Below, piece by piece: positions 8,905 through 17,956 of a stretch of DNA of 64,000 bases. The DNA is from Dokdonella fugitiva. GTDB lineage: Bacteria > Pseudomonadota > Gammaproteobacteria > Xanthomonadales > Rhodanobacteraceae. Under the pieces are notes generated by a model. That model did not search any database. It was given only the letters and a program-made list of their open reading frames with translations, and was not told where the DNA came from. The stretch covers positions 372,001 to 436,000 of the forward strand of contig NZ_JACGXL010000003.1 in assembly GCF_014138265.1 (NCBI RefSeq), given 5' to 3'. The number at the start of each line of letters is the position of its first letter. The first letter of the stretch is position 1. The translations under genes and the position numbers were made by a program.

Positions 8905-11253
8905 GTGCTGCCCAGCCTCCCCGTCGCCGCCGGCCGGCGCCATCTCGCGCTCGCGATCCTGCTCGCTCTCGCGTTCTCGCCCGCGCACGCGGACGATGCG
9001 CCGTCGTGTCCGGCCGGGACGCTCAAGTGCCCGAAGAAGCCGGTCGACTGGGGCATGTGCGGCAAGAATGACCTGCTCGACTTCTACGTCGCCGGCCTGC
9101 CGACGACGGGCGACCGCCGCGCCGCACCGCGCGACGCGAGCGCGCTCAAGGTCAGCAGCAGCGACCAAAACCACTACGTGCTCGAGGGCAAGGCGGAGAT
9201 CCGCCAGCTCGACCTGTTCCTGCACGCCGAAAAGATCACCTACGACGCCGAGACGACCGATTTCACCGCGACCGGCCCGGTCACCTACCAGGATCGCGGC
9301 CTGCTGCTCTCGGCCGAGAACGCGAAGGGCAACACCGACCTCGACCAGTGCACGCTCGACGGCGTGCGCTATCAGCTGCTGCAGTCGCGTGGCAACGGCA
9401 TCGCCGAGGTGGCGATCGTCGACGACGTCGACCACGCGCGCCTCACGCGCGCGACCTACTCCACCTGCAACCTGCACGACCAGCAATGGGCGTTCGCCGC
9501 GCGCGAACTCGACCTCGACCGCGCCGAGGGCATCGGCCGCGCGCACGACGTCACCTTCCGCGTGCACAACGTGCCGGTGTTCTGGTTGCCGTACCTGCGC
9601 TTCCCGCTCGACGACCGCCGCGTCAGCGGCTTCCTCTATCCGACGATCGGCTACGGCGAGCGGCGCGGCTTCGACCTCACGTTGCCGTACTACTTCAACA
9701 TCGCGCCGAACTACGACGCGACGCTGTCGCCGCGCATCATGACCGAGCGCGGGCTCATGCTCGGCGGCGAGTTCCGCTACCTCACCGACAGCAGCAGCGG
9801 CACGTTCAACGCGGAATACCTCGCGCACGACAACCGCGCCGGCGAGGAGTCGCTCGAAGTCGGCGACAAGGTGCCGGACAGCCGCTGGTGGTACCAGTGG
9901 AAGGACGCGACGAGCTTCGGCACGAACTGGGGCGCGAACGTCAACCTCAACCGCGTCTCCGACGACCGCTACTTCGAGGATTTCGGCCGCGGCCTGTACA
10001 GCTCGGCGGTCGGCTTCCTGCCGTCGAGCGCCTACGTGAACGGCCACGGCTCGTGGTGGAACGCGTCGATCGGCGGCGACCAATACCAGATCACCGACCC
10101 GACCCTGCCGTCGCAGTACGAGCCGTACCGGCGCCTGCCGCGCATGACGTTCAGCGGCCAGCACCCGCTCGCCGGCCTGCTCGAAGGCGGCATCGACGCC
10201 GAAGCGGTCGCGTTCTCGAAGGACCACGCGCTCGACGGCCGCCGCGTCGACCTCTATCCGCACCTGGACCTGCCGATCGAGAGCGCCGCGTGGTTCGTGC
10301 GCCCCGAACTCGGCTACCGCTACACGAGCTACAGCCTCGACCACCTCGACCAGAGCGGCAACCCACTGCTGCAGGACCGCCATCCGAGCCGCGGCGTGCC
10401 GATCTTCAGCGTCGACAGCGGCCTCGTGTTCGAGCGCTCGCTGACCATCGCCGACGAGGCGTACACGCAGACGTTCGAACCGCGCGCGTACTACCTGCGC
10501 GTGCCGTACCGCGACCAGGACGACCTGCCGGTCTTCGACACGCAGGAAGTCCCGTTCAGCTTCAGCCAACTTTTCCGCAGCAACCGCTTCGTCGGCGCCG
10601 ACCGCCAGATGGACGCGAACAACCTCTCGCTCGCGCTGACGACGCGCTTCCTCGAGAACGCGACCGGCGTCGAGCGCCTGTCGGCGAGCATCGGCGAGAT
10701 CCGCTATTTCGACGACCAGCGCGTTCAGCTGCCGGGCGCGCATCCGACCGATTTCGGCGGCTCGACCTACGCCGGCGAGATCGACCTGCACCTCAACGAT
10801 CGCTGGCGCATCGTGCTCGACCAGCAATGGAACCCGAACACGCACCAGACCGACCTGTCGACGTTCTCGCTGCAGAACCGTTTCGGCGACGGCGGCGTCG
10901 TCAACTTCTCGTACCGCTACCGGCGCGATTTCCTCGAGCAGGTCGACGTGTCGACCGCGATCCCGCTGACGCCGAGCTGGCGCCTGATCGCGCGCGAGAA
11001 CTACGCGCTGAACGACCCGCTCGCGAGCGCGACCGATCCGCACGGCCGCGACGGCCGCACGCTGGAACGCTTCATCGGCATCGAGCACGACACCTGCTGC
11101 GTCGCCTGGCGCGTGATCGCCCGGCACTGGATCCGCAGCGTGAACGGCGAGGCCGACAACGCGATCTACTTCGAGCTCGAGTTCAAGGGCGTCGGCTCGA
11201 TCGGCCAGCAGACGGACTCCTTCCTGCGCCGTGGTATCCTAGGTTATCAATGA
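8905..11253 (+). CDS. lptD: LPS-assembly outer-membrane protein LptD
   Basis: The outer-membrane barrel inserts lipopolysaccharide into the outer leaflet together with LptE. The GTG start at 8905 gives 782 residues with a signal peptide ending near 'SPAHA'. An OstA/LptA-like N-terminal domain (about 80-200) contains 'VLEGKAEIRQLD' and 'YDAETTDFTATGPV'. It is followed by a long beta-barrel. N-terminal cysteines and an adjacent CysCys pair near the C-terminus ('EHDTCCVAWR') match the disulfide-forming cysteines known in E. coli LptD. Downstream surA encodes the chaperone for this barrel. Confidence 0.94.
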   Translation: MLPSLPVAAGRRHLALAILLALAFSPAHADDAPSCPAGTLKCPKKPVDWGMCGKNDLLDFYVAGLPTTGDRRAAPRDASALKVSSSDQNHYVLEGKAEIRQLDLFLHAEKITYDAETTDFTATGPVTYQDRGLLLSAENAKGNTDLDQCTLDGVRYQLLQSRGNGIAEVAIVDDVDHARLTRATYSTCNLHDQQWAFAARELDLDRAEGIGRAHDVTFRVHNVPVFWLPYLRFPLDDRRVSGFLYPTIGYGERRGFDLTLPYYFNIAPNYDATLSPRIMTERGLMLGGEFRYLTDSSSGTFNAEYLAHDNRAGEESLEVGDKVPDSRWWYQWKDATSFGTNWGANVNLNRVSDDRYFEDFGRGLYSSAVGFLPSSAYVNGHGSWWNASIGGDQYQITDPTLPSQYEPYRRLPRMTFSGQHPLAGLLEGGIDAEAVAFSKDHALDGRRVDLYPHLDLPIESAAWFVRPELGYRYTSYSLDHLDQSGNPLLQDRHPSRGVPIFSVDSGLVFERSLTIADEAYTQTFEPRAYYLRVPYRDQDDLPVFDTQEVPFSFSQLFRSNRFVGADRQMDANNLSLALTTRFLENATGVERLSASIGEIRYFDDQRVQLPGAHPTDFGGSTYAGEIDLHLNDRWRIVLDQQWNPNTHQTDLSTFSLQNRFGDGGVVNFSYRYRRDFLEQVDVSTAIPLTPSWRLIARENYALNDPLASATDPHGRDGRTLERFIGIEHDTCCVAWRVIARHWIRSVNGEADNAIYFELEFKGVGSIGQQTDSFLRRGILGYQ

Positions 11254-11255
11254 CT

Positions 11256-11273
11256 TGCCGGCGCAAGCCGGCA
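11256..11273 (+). other. Hairpin in the lptD-surA gap
   Basis: A perfect 7-bp stem (TGCCGGC/GCCGGCA) closes a GCAA tetraloop three bases after the lptD stop. There is no T-run, so it is more likely an mRNA stability or partial attenuation element than a full terminator. Confidence 0.6.
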
Positions 11274-11368
11274 CCGCCCACGACGCTCCCGGAACCAATC
11301 GGCAGCGCCGGGGTCGATCCGACATCCCTCGCTTTCGCGGCGCCGCCAGCGCCTTATCCGGAACTCCC

Positions 11369-12694
11369 ATGAACCGAACCCTGACCGGCCTCGCCCTCGC
11401 CTTCGCCCTGCTGACCCCGGTCGCCACGCCCGCATTCGCGCAAGCGGTCCCGAGCCAACCGATCGACCGCATCGTCGCGGTCGTCGACGAGGACGTCGTG
11501 CTGCAGAGCGAACTCGACCGCCAGGTCGCCGCGGTGACCCAGCAGTTCGCGAAGAACCCGCAGCAGCTGCCGCCGCACGACGTGCTCGAACGCCAGCTGC
11601 TCGACCGCCTCATCATGCAGAAGCTGCAGGTCGCGCGCGCCGATTCGACCGGCGTGAAGGTGGCCGACGCGCAGATCGACCAGGCACTCGGCACGATCGC
11701 GCAGCAGAACCACATGGATGTGAGCCAGCTGCGCGGTGCGATCGAGCGCCAGGGCATGAGCTACGACGGCTTCCGCGACAACGTGCGCGAGCAGCTCATC
11801 GTGCAGCAGCTGCGCCAGCGCGTCGCGCAGAGCCGCGTGCAGGTCAGCGACGCCGAGGTCGACAGCCTGATCAAGAACGGCAACCTGCATCCGGGCCAGA
11901 TGCACGTCGGCTACATCATGATCAACGTGCCCGACGGCGCGACGCCCGAACAGGTCGACGAGGCGCGCGCGAAGGCCGACGACGTCAAGAAGCAGATCGA
12001 CGGCGGCATGGACTTCGCCGCGGCGGCGATCCGCTACTCGAACGCGGAGAATGCGCTGCAGGGCGGCGACCTCGGCTGGCGCAGCGCGAACGAGCTGCCG
12101 CCGGCGATGGTCGACGCGGCCGACAAGATGCAGGAAGGCGAAGTGTCGACGCCGATCCGCGGCGCGAACGGCTTCCACATCATCAAGCTCATCGGCAAGC
12201 GCGATACCGCCACGCACATGGTCACCGAATACGAGGCGAGCCACATCCTCGTGAAGACGAGCGAACTCGTCACCAACGAGCAGGCCGAGAAGAAGATCAA
12301 CGAGATCCGCAGCCGCGTCGTCGGCGGCGAGGACTTCGCCAAGGTCGCCAAGGCGAGCTCGAACGACGAGCAGACCGCCGGCCTCGGCGGCGACCTCGGC
12401 TGGTTCGCCGGCGACGCCTACGGCACGAGCATCGCCAACGCGGTCAAGGACATGAAGCCTGGCGACATCTCGCAGCCGTTCCAGACCAACGCGGGCTGGC
12501 ACATCCTCAAGCTCGTCGACGTGCGCCAGACCGACAAGGCCGGCGAGATGCAGCGCGACGAAGCGAAGAACATGCTGTTCGGACGCAAGGCCGAGGACGA
12601 GTACGCGAGCTTCCTGCGCCAGCTGCGCAGCGAGGCGTTCATCGAAATCCGCCTGCCCGGCGGCGACGCCGCGACGGGCACGACGGGCGGCTGA
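11369..12694 (+). CDS. surA: Periplasmic chaperone / peptidyl-prolyl isomerase SurA
   Basis: The chaperone delivers outer-membrane proteins, LptD included, to the BAM complex. The 441-residue precursor has a signal peptide cleaved near 'PAFAQA'. An N-terminal chaperone domain (about 30-170) is followed by two parvulin/PpiC domains (about 185-285 and 295-400), each with the 'GGDLGW' signature. The start is the ATG at 11369, 116 bases after lptD. The operon order lptD-surA-pdxA is the classical one. Confidence 0.95.
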   Translation: MNRTLTGLALAFALLTPVATPAFAQAVPSQPIDRIVAVVDEDVVLQSELDRQVAAVTQQFAKNPQQLPPHDVLERQLLDRLIMQKLQVARADSTGVKVADAQIDQALGTIAQQNHMDVSQLRGAIERQGMSYDGFRDNVREQLIVQQLRQRVAQSRVQVSDAEVDSLIKNGNLHPGQMHVGYIMINVPDGATPEQVDEARAKADDVKKQIDGGMDFAAAAIRYSNAENALQGGDLGWRSANELPPAMVDAADKMQEGEVSTPIRGANGFHIIKLIGKRDTATHMVTEYEASHILVKTSELVTNEQAEKKINEIRSRVVGGEDFAKVAKASSNDEQTAGLGGDLGWFAGDAYGTSIANAVKDMKPGDISQPFQTNAGWHILKLVDVRQTDKAGEMQRDEAKNMLFGRKAEDEYASFLRQLRSEAFIEIRLPGGDAATGTTGG

Positions 12695-12705
12695 ACGCGC
12701 GCGGC

Positions 12706-13713
12706 ATGAGCCTGCCGCGCCTCGCGCTGACCGCCGGCGAACCCGCCGGTATCGGTCCCGAACTCGTCGCGAAACTCGCCGCGAGCGACCTCGCGGCCGA
12801 CCTCGTCGCGATCGCCGATCCCGACCTGCTCGCGCGCAGCGCGCGCGCGGCTGGCATCGAGCTGTCCCTGCGCGCGTACGACGGCACGGCGATCGCCGCG
12901 CGCACGCGCGGCGAGCTGCGCGTGATCGCGACCGCGCTGTCGGCACCGGCGACGCCGGGCCGCCTCGATCCGCGCAACGCGCCGTACGTGCTCGCGACAC
13001 TCGCGCGCGCCGCCGACGGCGCCGCGAGCGGCGAGTTCGCCGCGATCGTGACCGCACCCGTGCACAAGGGCGTCGTCAACGACGCCGGCATCCCGTTCAC
13101 GGGCCACACGGAATTCTTCGCCGCGCGCGCGCGCCGCGACGTCGTCATGATGCTCACCGCGCCCGGCGACGCGCGCAACGGCGGCGACCTGCGCGTAGCG
13201 CTCGCGACGACGCACCTGCCGCTCGCGGCGGTACCCGCGGCGATCACGCGCGCCGGCCTCGTGCAGACCCTGCGCATCCTCTGCGACGACCTCATCGCGC
13301 GCTTCCGCATCGCCGCGCCACGCGTCGCCGTGCTCGGCCTCAACCCGCACGCGGGCGAAGGCGGCCACCTCGGCCGCGAGGAGATCGAGGTGATCGCGCC
13401 GGCGATCGGCCAGCTGCGCGCGGCCGGCTTCGACGTGCAAGGCCCGATTCCCGCCGACACCGCCTTCGTGCCGATCCAGCTGCAACGCTACGACGCGGTG
13501 CTCGCGATGTACCACGACCAGGGCCTGCCCGTGCTCAAGCACGCCGGCTTCGGCCACGCCGTCAACGTCACGCTCGGCCTGCCCTACCTGCGCACTTCGG
13601 TCGACCACGGCACCGCGCTCGACCTCGCCGGCGCCGACCGCGCCGATCCGGGCAGCCTGTTCGCCGCGACTCACCTGGCGCTGTCGCTCGCGAAGGAAGA
13701 GCGAAAAGACTGA
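12706..13713 (+). CDS. pdxA: 4-hydroxythreonine-4-phosphate dehydrogenase PdxA
   Basis: The enzyme oxidises 4-phosphohydroxy-L-threonine in pyridoxal-phosphate synthesis. It has 335 residues. The N-terminal 'TAGEPAGIGPEL' and the metal and substrate motifs 'TAPVHKG', 'GHTEFFA', 'NPHAGEGG' and 'MYHDQGLPVLK' are all present. It begins 11 bases after surA. In the usual operon rsmA comes next; here a divergent pair of genes and a repeat-rich segment intervene. Confidence 0.95.
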   Translation: MSLPRLALTAGEPAGIGPELVAKLAASDLAADLVAIADPDLLARSARAAGIELSLRAYDGTAIAARTRGELRVIATALSAPATPGRLDPRNAPYVLATLARAADGAASGEFAAIVTAPVHKGVVNDAGIPFTGHTEFFAARARRDVVMMLTAPGDARNGGDLRVALATTHLPLAAVPAAITRAGLVQTLRILCDDLIARFRIAAPRVAVLGLNPHAGEGGHLGREEIEVIAPAIGQLRAAGFDVQGPIPADTAFVPIQLQRYDAVLAMYHDQGLPVLKHAGFGHAVNVTLGLPYLRTSVDHGTALDLAGADRADPGSLFAATHLALSLAKEERKD

Positions 13714-13715
13714 AA

Positions 13716-13815
13716 ACCGAAGGAAAGCAGAATTGGGGGAACACGGAGTACTCCGTGTTCAAATCTCCAGTTGCTTTTTCCTTCCTTCGTGTCCTTCGTG
13801 TTCAATCTTTGCTCT
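13716..13815. repeat. Dispersed CCTTCGTGT-type repeat with a perfect 22-bp palindrome
   Basis: This AT-richer segment between pdxA and the LysR gene contains a perfect palindrome at 13739-13760 (GAACACGGAGT and its inverse). It also holds two copies of the 9-mer TCCTTCGTG (13783-13801 region). The same 9-mer forms the tandem array at 49941-50012. Its last bases form the 3' end of the LysR gene. Confidence 0.7.
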
Positions 13816-14695
13816 CGCGGCGCTTCCCGAGCGAACCCAGGAACGCACGCAACGTAGCGCCACGCCAGCGCGTGCGGTGGACGAGCAGCGCGAGGCGGCG
13901 TTCGAGCGCGAGGAACGGCGTGTGCAGTGCGACGAGGCGGCCGTTCGCGATCGCGTCGCCGATCGCGACCGCGGGCAGGCAGGCGATGCCGAGTCCGGCG
14001 ATGACCGCTTGCTTGATCGCTTCGCTCTGGCCGAGCTCGAGCGCGACGTCGAGCGGACCGAGCGCCCCGCGGCCGGCCTCCTCGAACAGCGAACGCGTCG
14101 CCGAGCCGGTCTCGCGCAGGATCCAGCGCCGGCCGCGCAGGTCGTCCGCGCGCAGGCGGCGCCGGCGTGCGAGCGGATCGTCGGCGCGCACGCACACCTT
14201 GAGTTCGTCGCGGCGCCAGTCGATGCGTTCGACCTCGGCGTGTTCGAGCGGTCCTTCGATGCAGCCGACGTCGAGCCTGAAGTCGAGCACGCCGGCGAGC
14301 ACCTGGGCGCTGTTGGCGACGCGCAGGCGCACCTTCACCTGCGGCTGCGCCGCGATGAATTCGCCGAGCAGGTCGCCGACGAGGTAGTTGCCGACCGTGT
14401 TGCTCGCGCCGACCGCGAGCGTGCCGGCCGGCGCGTCGCCGGCGAGCGTGCCGAGTTCGCGCAGGCGTTCGACGATTTCCCGCGCGCGCGGCAGCAGCGC
14501 GCGACCGCGCTCGTTCAGGCGCAGGCGCTGGCGGCCGCGATCGAACAGCGGCGTGCCGAGCAGGCGCTCGAGTTCGGCCAGCGCCATGCTCGCCGCGGGC
14601 TGGCTCAGGCCGAGCTGGCCCGCCGCGGCGCGCACGCTGCCGGCGTCGACGATCGCAGCGAACACCTCGAGTTGGCGCGGACTGATCGCTATCAT
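13802..14695 (-). CDS. LysR-family regulator (CysB/YeiE-like), divergent from yeiH-like gene
   Basis: The transcriptional regulator of 297 residues has an N-terminal winged helix-turn-helix (about 5-60, 'ISPRQLEVFAAIVDAGSVRA', 'AAGQLGLSQPAASMALAELE'). An effector-binding type 2 periplasmic-fold domain follows (about 90-290). In E. coli the LysR gene yeiE lies divergent from the transporter gene yeiH, and the same arrangement is seen here. It probably controls the gene at 14766. The pair sits inside the lptD-surA-pdxA-rsmA operon, which suggests a later insertion. Confidence 0.9.
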   Translation of the reverse strand: MIAISPRQLEVFAAIVDAGSVRAAAGQLGLSQPAASMALAELERLLGTPLFDRGRQRLRLNERGRALLPRAREIVERLRELGTLAGDAPAGTLAVGASNTVGNYLVGDLLGEFIAAQPQVKVRLRVANSAQVLAGVLDFRLDVGCIEGPLEHAEVERIDWRRDELKVCVRADDPLARRRRLRADDLRGRRWILRETGSATRSLFEEAGRGALGPLDVALELGQSEAIKQAVIAGLGIACLPAVAIGDAIANGRLVALHTPFLALERRLALLVHRTRWRGATLRAFLGSLGKRRESKD

Positions 14696-14765
14696 CAGGA
14701 TTAATTATAATGCGTATCGATATTATCGATTTTCATTATCCAAGGTGGCTGCCCAGAATGCCGGC
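14696..14765. promoter_or_regulatory. Divergent promoter/operator between LysR gene and yeiH-like gene
   Basis: The 70-base gap is strikingly AT-rich for this genome and contains ATCGAT-ATT-ATCGAT at 14716-14730, a dyad that fits a LysR binding site. The TAATTATAAT run at 14702-14711 could supply a -10 element. No binding evidence exists beyond sequence and position. Confidence 0.6.
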
Positions 14766-15758
14766 ATGCGCCTCCCCTGCCTGTTCCCCGGCCTCGCCGT
14801 CGCCCTGCTGCTCGGCCTCGCCGGCGTCACCCTCGCGGCACTGCCCGCGCTCGCACGCATGCAGCTGTCCGCGCTCACGCTGGCGATCGTGCTCGGCATG
14901 CTGCTCGGCAACGTGGTCGGCGATCGCCTGCCGGCGACGTTCGCACCGGGGATCGCGTTCGCGCAACGCAGCCTGTTGCGCACCGGCGTCGTGCTGTACG
15001 GGTTGCGCATCAGCTTCCAGCAGATCACGGCGATCGGCCCCGGCGCGCTCGCGCTCGATCTCGCGGTCGTCGGCAGCACGCTCGCGCTCGGACTGTGGAT
15101 CGGCCGACGCTGGCTCGGCCTCGATCGCGACACCGCGCTGCTGACTGCCTGCGGCAGCGCGATCTGCGGCGCCGCCGCGGTGCTCGCGACCGAGCGCGTG
15201 CTGCGCGCCGAGCCGGGCAAGGTCGCGATCGCGATCGCGAGCGTCGTGCTGTTCGGCACGCTCAACATCTTCCTCTACCCGCAACTCTACCCGCACCTCG
15301 GGCTCGCGCCGCTCGAATTCGGCGTCTACGCGGGCGCGACCGTACACGAAGTCGCGCAGGTGGTCGCGGTCGGCAACGCGATCGGACCGCAGGCGACCGA
15401 CACCGCGGTGATCGTCAAGCTCACGCGCGTGCTGCTGCTCGTGCCGTTCCTGTTCCTGCTCGGTGGCTGGCAGGCGCGCCGCGGCGGCGAGCGCGGCGCG
15501 ATCAGCGTGCCGTGGTTCGCGCTCGCGTTCGTCGGCGCGTGCGCGTTCAACTCGCTCGTCGCGCTGCCGCCGACGCTGCGCGCGCGCCTGCTCGATCTCG
15601 ACACGCTGCTGCTCGCGACCGCGATGGCTGCGCTCGGCCTGGAGACGCGCTTCGCGCGCGTGCGCGCGCTCGGCCCGAAACCGCTGCTGCTCGCGCTGCT
15701 GCTGTTCGGCTGGCTCGCGATCGGCGGCTACTGGCTCACGCGCTGGCTGGTCGGCTGA
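14766..15758 (+). CDS. YeiH-family (UPF0324) putative sulfate/anion exporter
   Basis: The integral membrane protein of 330 residues has about ten hydrophobic helices. Family hallmarks are 'RTGVVLYGLRISFQQI' (about 79-94), 'CGSAICGAAAVLAT' near 130 and 'GATVHEVAQVVAVGNAIG' near 190. The family is annotated as a putative sulfate exporter, but its substrate is not firmly established. It is transcribed away from its likely LysR regulator and ends 46 bases before rsmA on the same strand. Its promoter may therefore also drive the distal part of the split operon. Confidence 0.9.
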   Translation: MRLPCLFPGLAVALLLGLAGVTLAALPALARMQLSALTLAIVLGMLLGNVVGDRLPATFAPGIAFAQRSLLRTGVVLYGLRISFQQITAIGPGALALDLAVVGSTLALGLWIGRRWLGLDRDTALLTACGSAICGAAAVLATERVLRAEPGKVAIAIASVVLFGTLNIFLYPQLYPHLGLAPLEFGVYAGATVHEVAQVVAVGNAIGPQATDTAVIVKLTRVLLLVPFLFLLGGWQARRGGERGAISVPWFALAFVGACAFNSLVALPPTLRARLLDLDTLLLATAMAALGLETRFARVRALGPKPLLLALLLFGWLAIGGYWLTRWLVG

Positions 15759-15804
15759 CGCGCTCGCCCTGCTGGGAGCGAGTGCGCTCGGCTACGATAC
15801 GCAC

Positions 15805-16614
15805 ATGCACGAGACCCACGCCCCGCACCTCCACAAGAAGCGCTTCGGCCAGCATTTCCTGCACGACGCCGGCGTGCTCGCGCGCATCGTGCAGGCGATC
15901 GCGCCGAAAGGCGGCGACCGCGTCGTCGAGATCGGGCCCGGCGACGGCGCGCTGACCCTGCCGCTGCTGCGCGCGCTCGGTCGCCTCACGGTGATCGAAC
16001 TCGACCGCGACCTCATCCCGCGCCTGCGCGCGGCCGCGAACGGCGTCGGCGAGCTCGAGATCGTCAATGCCGACGTGCTCTCGGTCGACCTGCGCCGGCT
16101 CGCCGGCGACGCGCCGCTGCGCGTGGTCGGCAACCTGCCCTACAACATCTCCTCGCCGATCCTGTTCCACTGCATCGAGCAGATCGACGCGATCCGCGAC
16201 ATGCACTTCATGCTGCAGAAGGAAGTCGTCGACCGCATGGCCGCCGCGCCGGGCAGCAAGGTGTACGGACGCCTGTCCGTGATGCTGCAGCTCGCGTGCC
16301 GGGTCGAGCCGCTGATCGAGGTGCCGCCGGCCGCGTTCCGCCCACCGCCGAAAGTCGATTCGGCCGTCGTGCGGCTGCGCCCGCGTGCGCCGGCCGAGCG
16401 CCCCGACGCGGACCCCACGATGATCGAACGCGTCGTGAAGGCCGCGTTCGGCCAGCGCCGCAAGACGCTGTCCAACGCGCTGCACGGCCTGCTCACGCCG
16501 GAACGGATCGACCTCGCCGGGGTCGACCCGCGCGCACGCGCCGAACAGCTGCCTCCGACGGCCTTCGTCGAACTTGCCCGAGTGGCCGGCCTCCCGGACA
16601 ATCGGCACCCATGA
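15805..16614 (+). CDS. rsmA: 16S rRNA (adenine1518-N6/adenine1519-N6)-dimethyltransferase
   Basis: The enzyme dimethylates two adjacent adenines near the 3' end of 16S rRNA (KsgA). The 269-residue protein has the 'KRFGQHFLHD' N-terminus, the SAM motif 'EIGPGDGALTLPLL' and the catalytic 'NLPYNISSPILFH' motif. Its stop overlaps the apaG start by 4 bases. The ATG at 15805 was chosen because it places the 'KKRFGQHFL' motif at the usual distance from the N-terminus. Confidence 0.96.
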   Translation: MHETHAPHLHKKRFGQHFLHDAGVLARIVQAIAPKGGDRVVEIGPGDGALTLPLLRALGRLTVIELDRDLIPRLRAAANGVGELEIVNADVLSVDLRRLAGDAPLRVVGNLPYNISSPILFHCIEQIDAIRDMHFMLQKEVVDRMAAAPGSKVYGRLSVMLQLACRVEPLIEVPPAAFRPPPKVDSAVVRLRPRAPAERPDADPTMIERVVKAAFGQRRKTLSNALHGLLTPERIDLAGVDPRARAEQLPPTAFVELARVAGLPDNRHP

Positions 16615-16994
16615 CCGGCAAGAAGCCTTACGACATCACGATTTCCGTCAATACGCGCTTCCTCGACGACCAGTCGGCGCCGGCGGACAACCGCTACGCG
16701 TTCGCCTACACGATCACCATCGTCAACGAGGGCACGGTCGGCGCGCGCCTGCTGTCGCGGCACTGGATCATCACCGACGGCAACGGCAAGGTGCACGAGG
16801 TGCGCGGCGACGGCGTCGTCGGCGAACAGCCGTGGGTGCGCCCCGGCGACGACTACGAATACACCTCGGGCGCCGTGCTCGAGACCTCCCTCGGCACGAT
16901 GCGCGGCAGCTACCAGATGGTGGCCGACGACGGCACGCATTTCGATGCGATGATCCCCGCGTTCGTGCTCTCGATCCCCAGGACGCTGCACTGA
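16611..16994 (+). CDS. apaG: ApaG family protein (Co2+/Mg2+ efflux-associated)
   Basis: The 127-residue single-domain protein has a fibronectin-III-like fold. The family motifs 'NTRFLDDQS', 'YTITIVNEG', 'LLSRHWIITD' and 'GSYQMVADDG' all match. The biochemical role is not settled. The gene is almost always next to rsmA and apaH, as here. It overlaps rsmA by 4 bases. Confidence 0.95.
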   Translation: MTGKKPYDITISVNTRFLDDQSAPADNRYAFAYTITIVNEGTVGARLLSRHWIITDGNGKVHEVRGDGVVGEQPWVRPGDDYEYTSGAVLETSLGTMRGSYQMVADDGTHFDAMIPAFVLSIPRTLH

Positions 16995-17063
16995 CCATGG
17001 ACGCCGAACTCCGCAAGAACCCGCCCGCGCGCGTGCAGCGCCCCGCCGAGCCGGCGTGCTGAC

Positions 17064-17912
17064 ATGGCCGTCTGGGCCATCGGCGACATCCAGGGTTGCC
17101 ACGACGAACTGACTCGCCTGATCGACAAGCTGCGCTTCGATCCGGCGCGCGACACGTTGTGGTTCTGCGGCGACCTCGTCAATCGCGGCGGACAGTCGCT
17201 CGCGGTGCTGCGCGCGGTGAAGGCGTTCGGCGATCGCGCGATCGTCGCGCTCGGCAACCACGACCTGTCGCTGCTCGCGATCGCCGAACGCAAGCGCGAG
17301 GACCAGCAGCGCGTCAATCCCGAGCTGCGCGAGATCCTGTTCGCGCCCGATCGCGAGGAACTGCTCGGCTGGCTGCGCCGGCAGAAGCTGCTGCACGTCG
17401 ACCGCGCGCTCGACTTCGCACTCGTGCACGCGGGCCTGTTCCCGCGCTGGACGATCGCGCAGGCGGAAGAAATGGCGCAGGAGATCGAGGACAAGCTGCG
17501 CAGCGAAGGCTATCGGCGCCTGTTGAAGCAACTGTTCGGCAACAAGCCGGACCTGTGGACGCCGAAGCTGCGCGGCATCGACCGCTGGCGCGCCGGCATC
17601 AACGTGTTCACGCGCATGCGCTACTGCGACGTGCGCGGCCGCATCGGCTTCGGCGACAAGGGCGCTCCCGGCACGCAACGCCCGGGCCTGTACCCGTGGT
17701 ACGAAGTGCCGGGCCAGATGAAACGCGACGTGCGCATCGTCTGCGGCCACTGGTCGACGCTCGGCCGCTTCGCCGGCCTGGGCGTGCACGCGATCGACAC
17801 CGGCTGCGTCTGGGGCGGCTGGCTCACCGCGATGCGCCTCGACACCGAGGAACCCGAGTACGTCACGATCAAGTCGGACCGCAAGCCGGCGCCGGGCAAG
17901 GAGATGGACTGA
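17064..17912 (+). CDS. apaH: Symmetrical bis(5'-nucleosyl)-tetraphosphatase ApaH
   Basis: The enzyme hydrolyses Ap4A to two ADP and can act as an RNA decapping enzyme in enterobacteria. The 282-residue protein has the metallophosphatase motifs 'GDIQGCHDEL', 'GDLVNRG' and 'GNHDLS', plus the C-terminal 'CGHWSTLG'. It lies 69 bases after apaG and closes the lptD-apaH cluster. Confidence 0.95.
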   Translation: MAVWAIGDIQGCHDELTRLIDKLRFDPARDTLWFCGDLVNRGGQSLAVLRAVKAFGDRAIVALGNHDLSLLAIAERKREDQQRVNPELREILFAPDREELLGWLRRQKLLHVDRALDFALVHAGLFPRWTIAQAEEMAQEIEDKLRSEGYRRLLKQLFGNKPDLWTPKLRGIDRWRAGINVFTRMRYCDVRGRIGFGDKGAPGTQRPGLYPWYEVPGQMKRDVRIVCGHWSTLGRFAGLGVHAIDTGCVWGGWLTAMRLDTEEPEYVTIKSDRKPAPGKEMD

Positions 17913-17956
17913 CGCCGTCCGCCTCCCCTCGTTCACGGGATTGGAGAGACTCGCTC

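Noticed and set aside
8872-11127. Minus-strand frame of 751 codons opposite lptD
   Set aside because: It mirrors lptD codons; composition is Val/Arg/Ala-rich and no motif is present.
16997-17062. 21-codon frame between apaG and apaH
   Set aside because: It has no ribosome binding site and no conserved look; it is probably chance within a 69-base gap.
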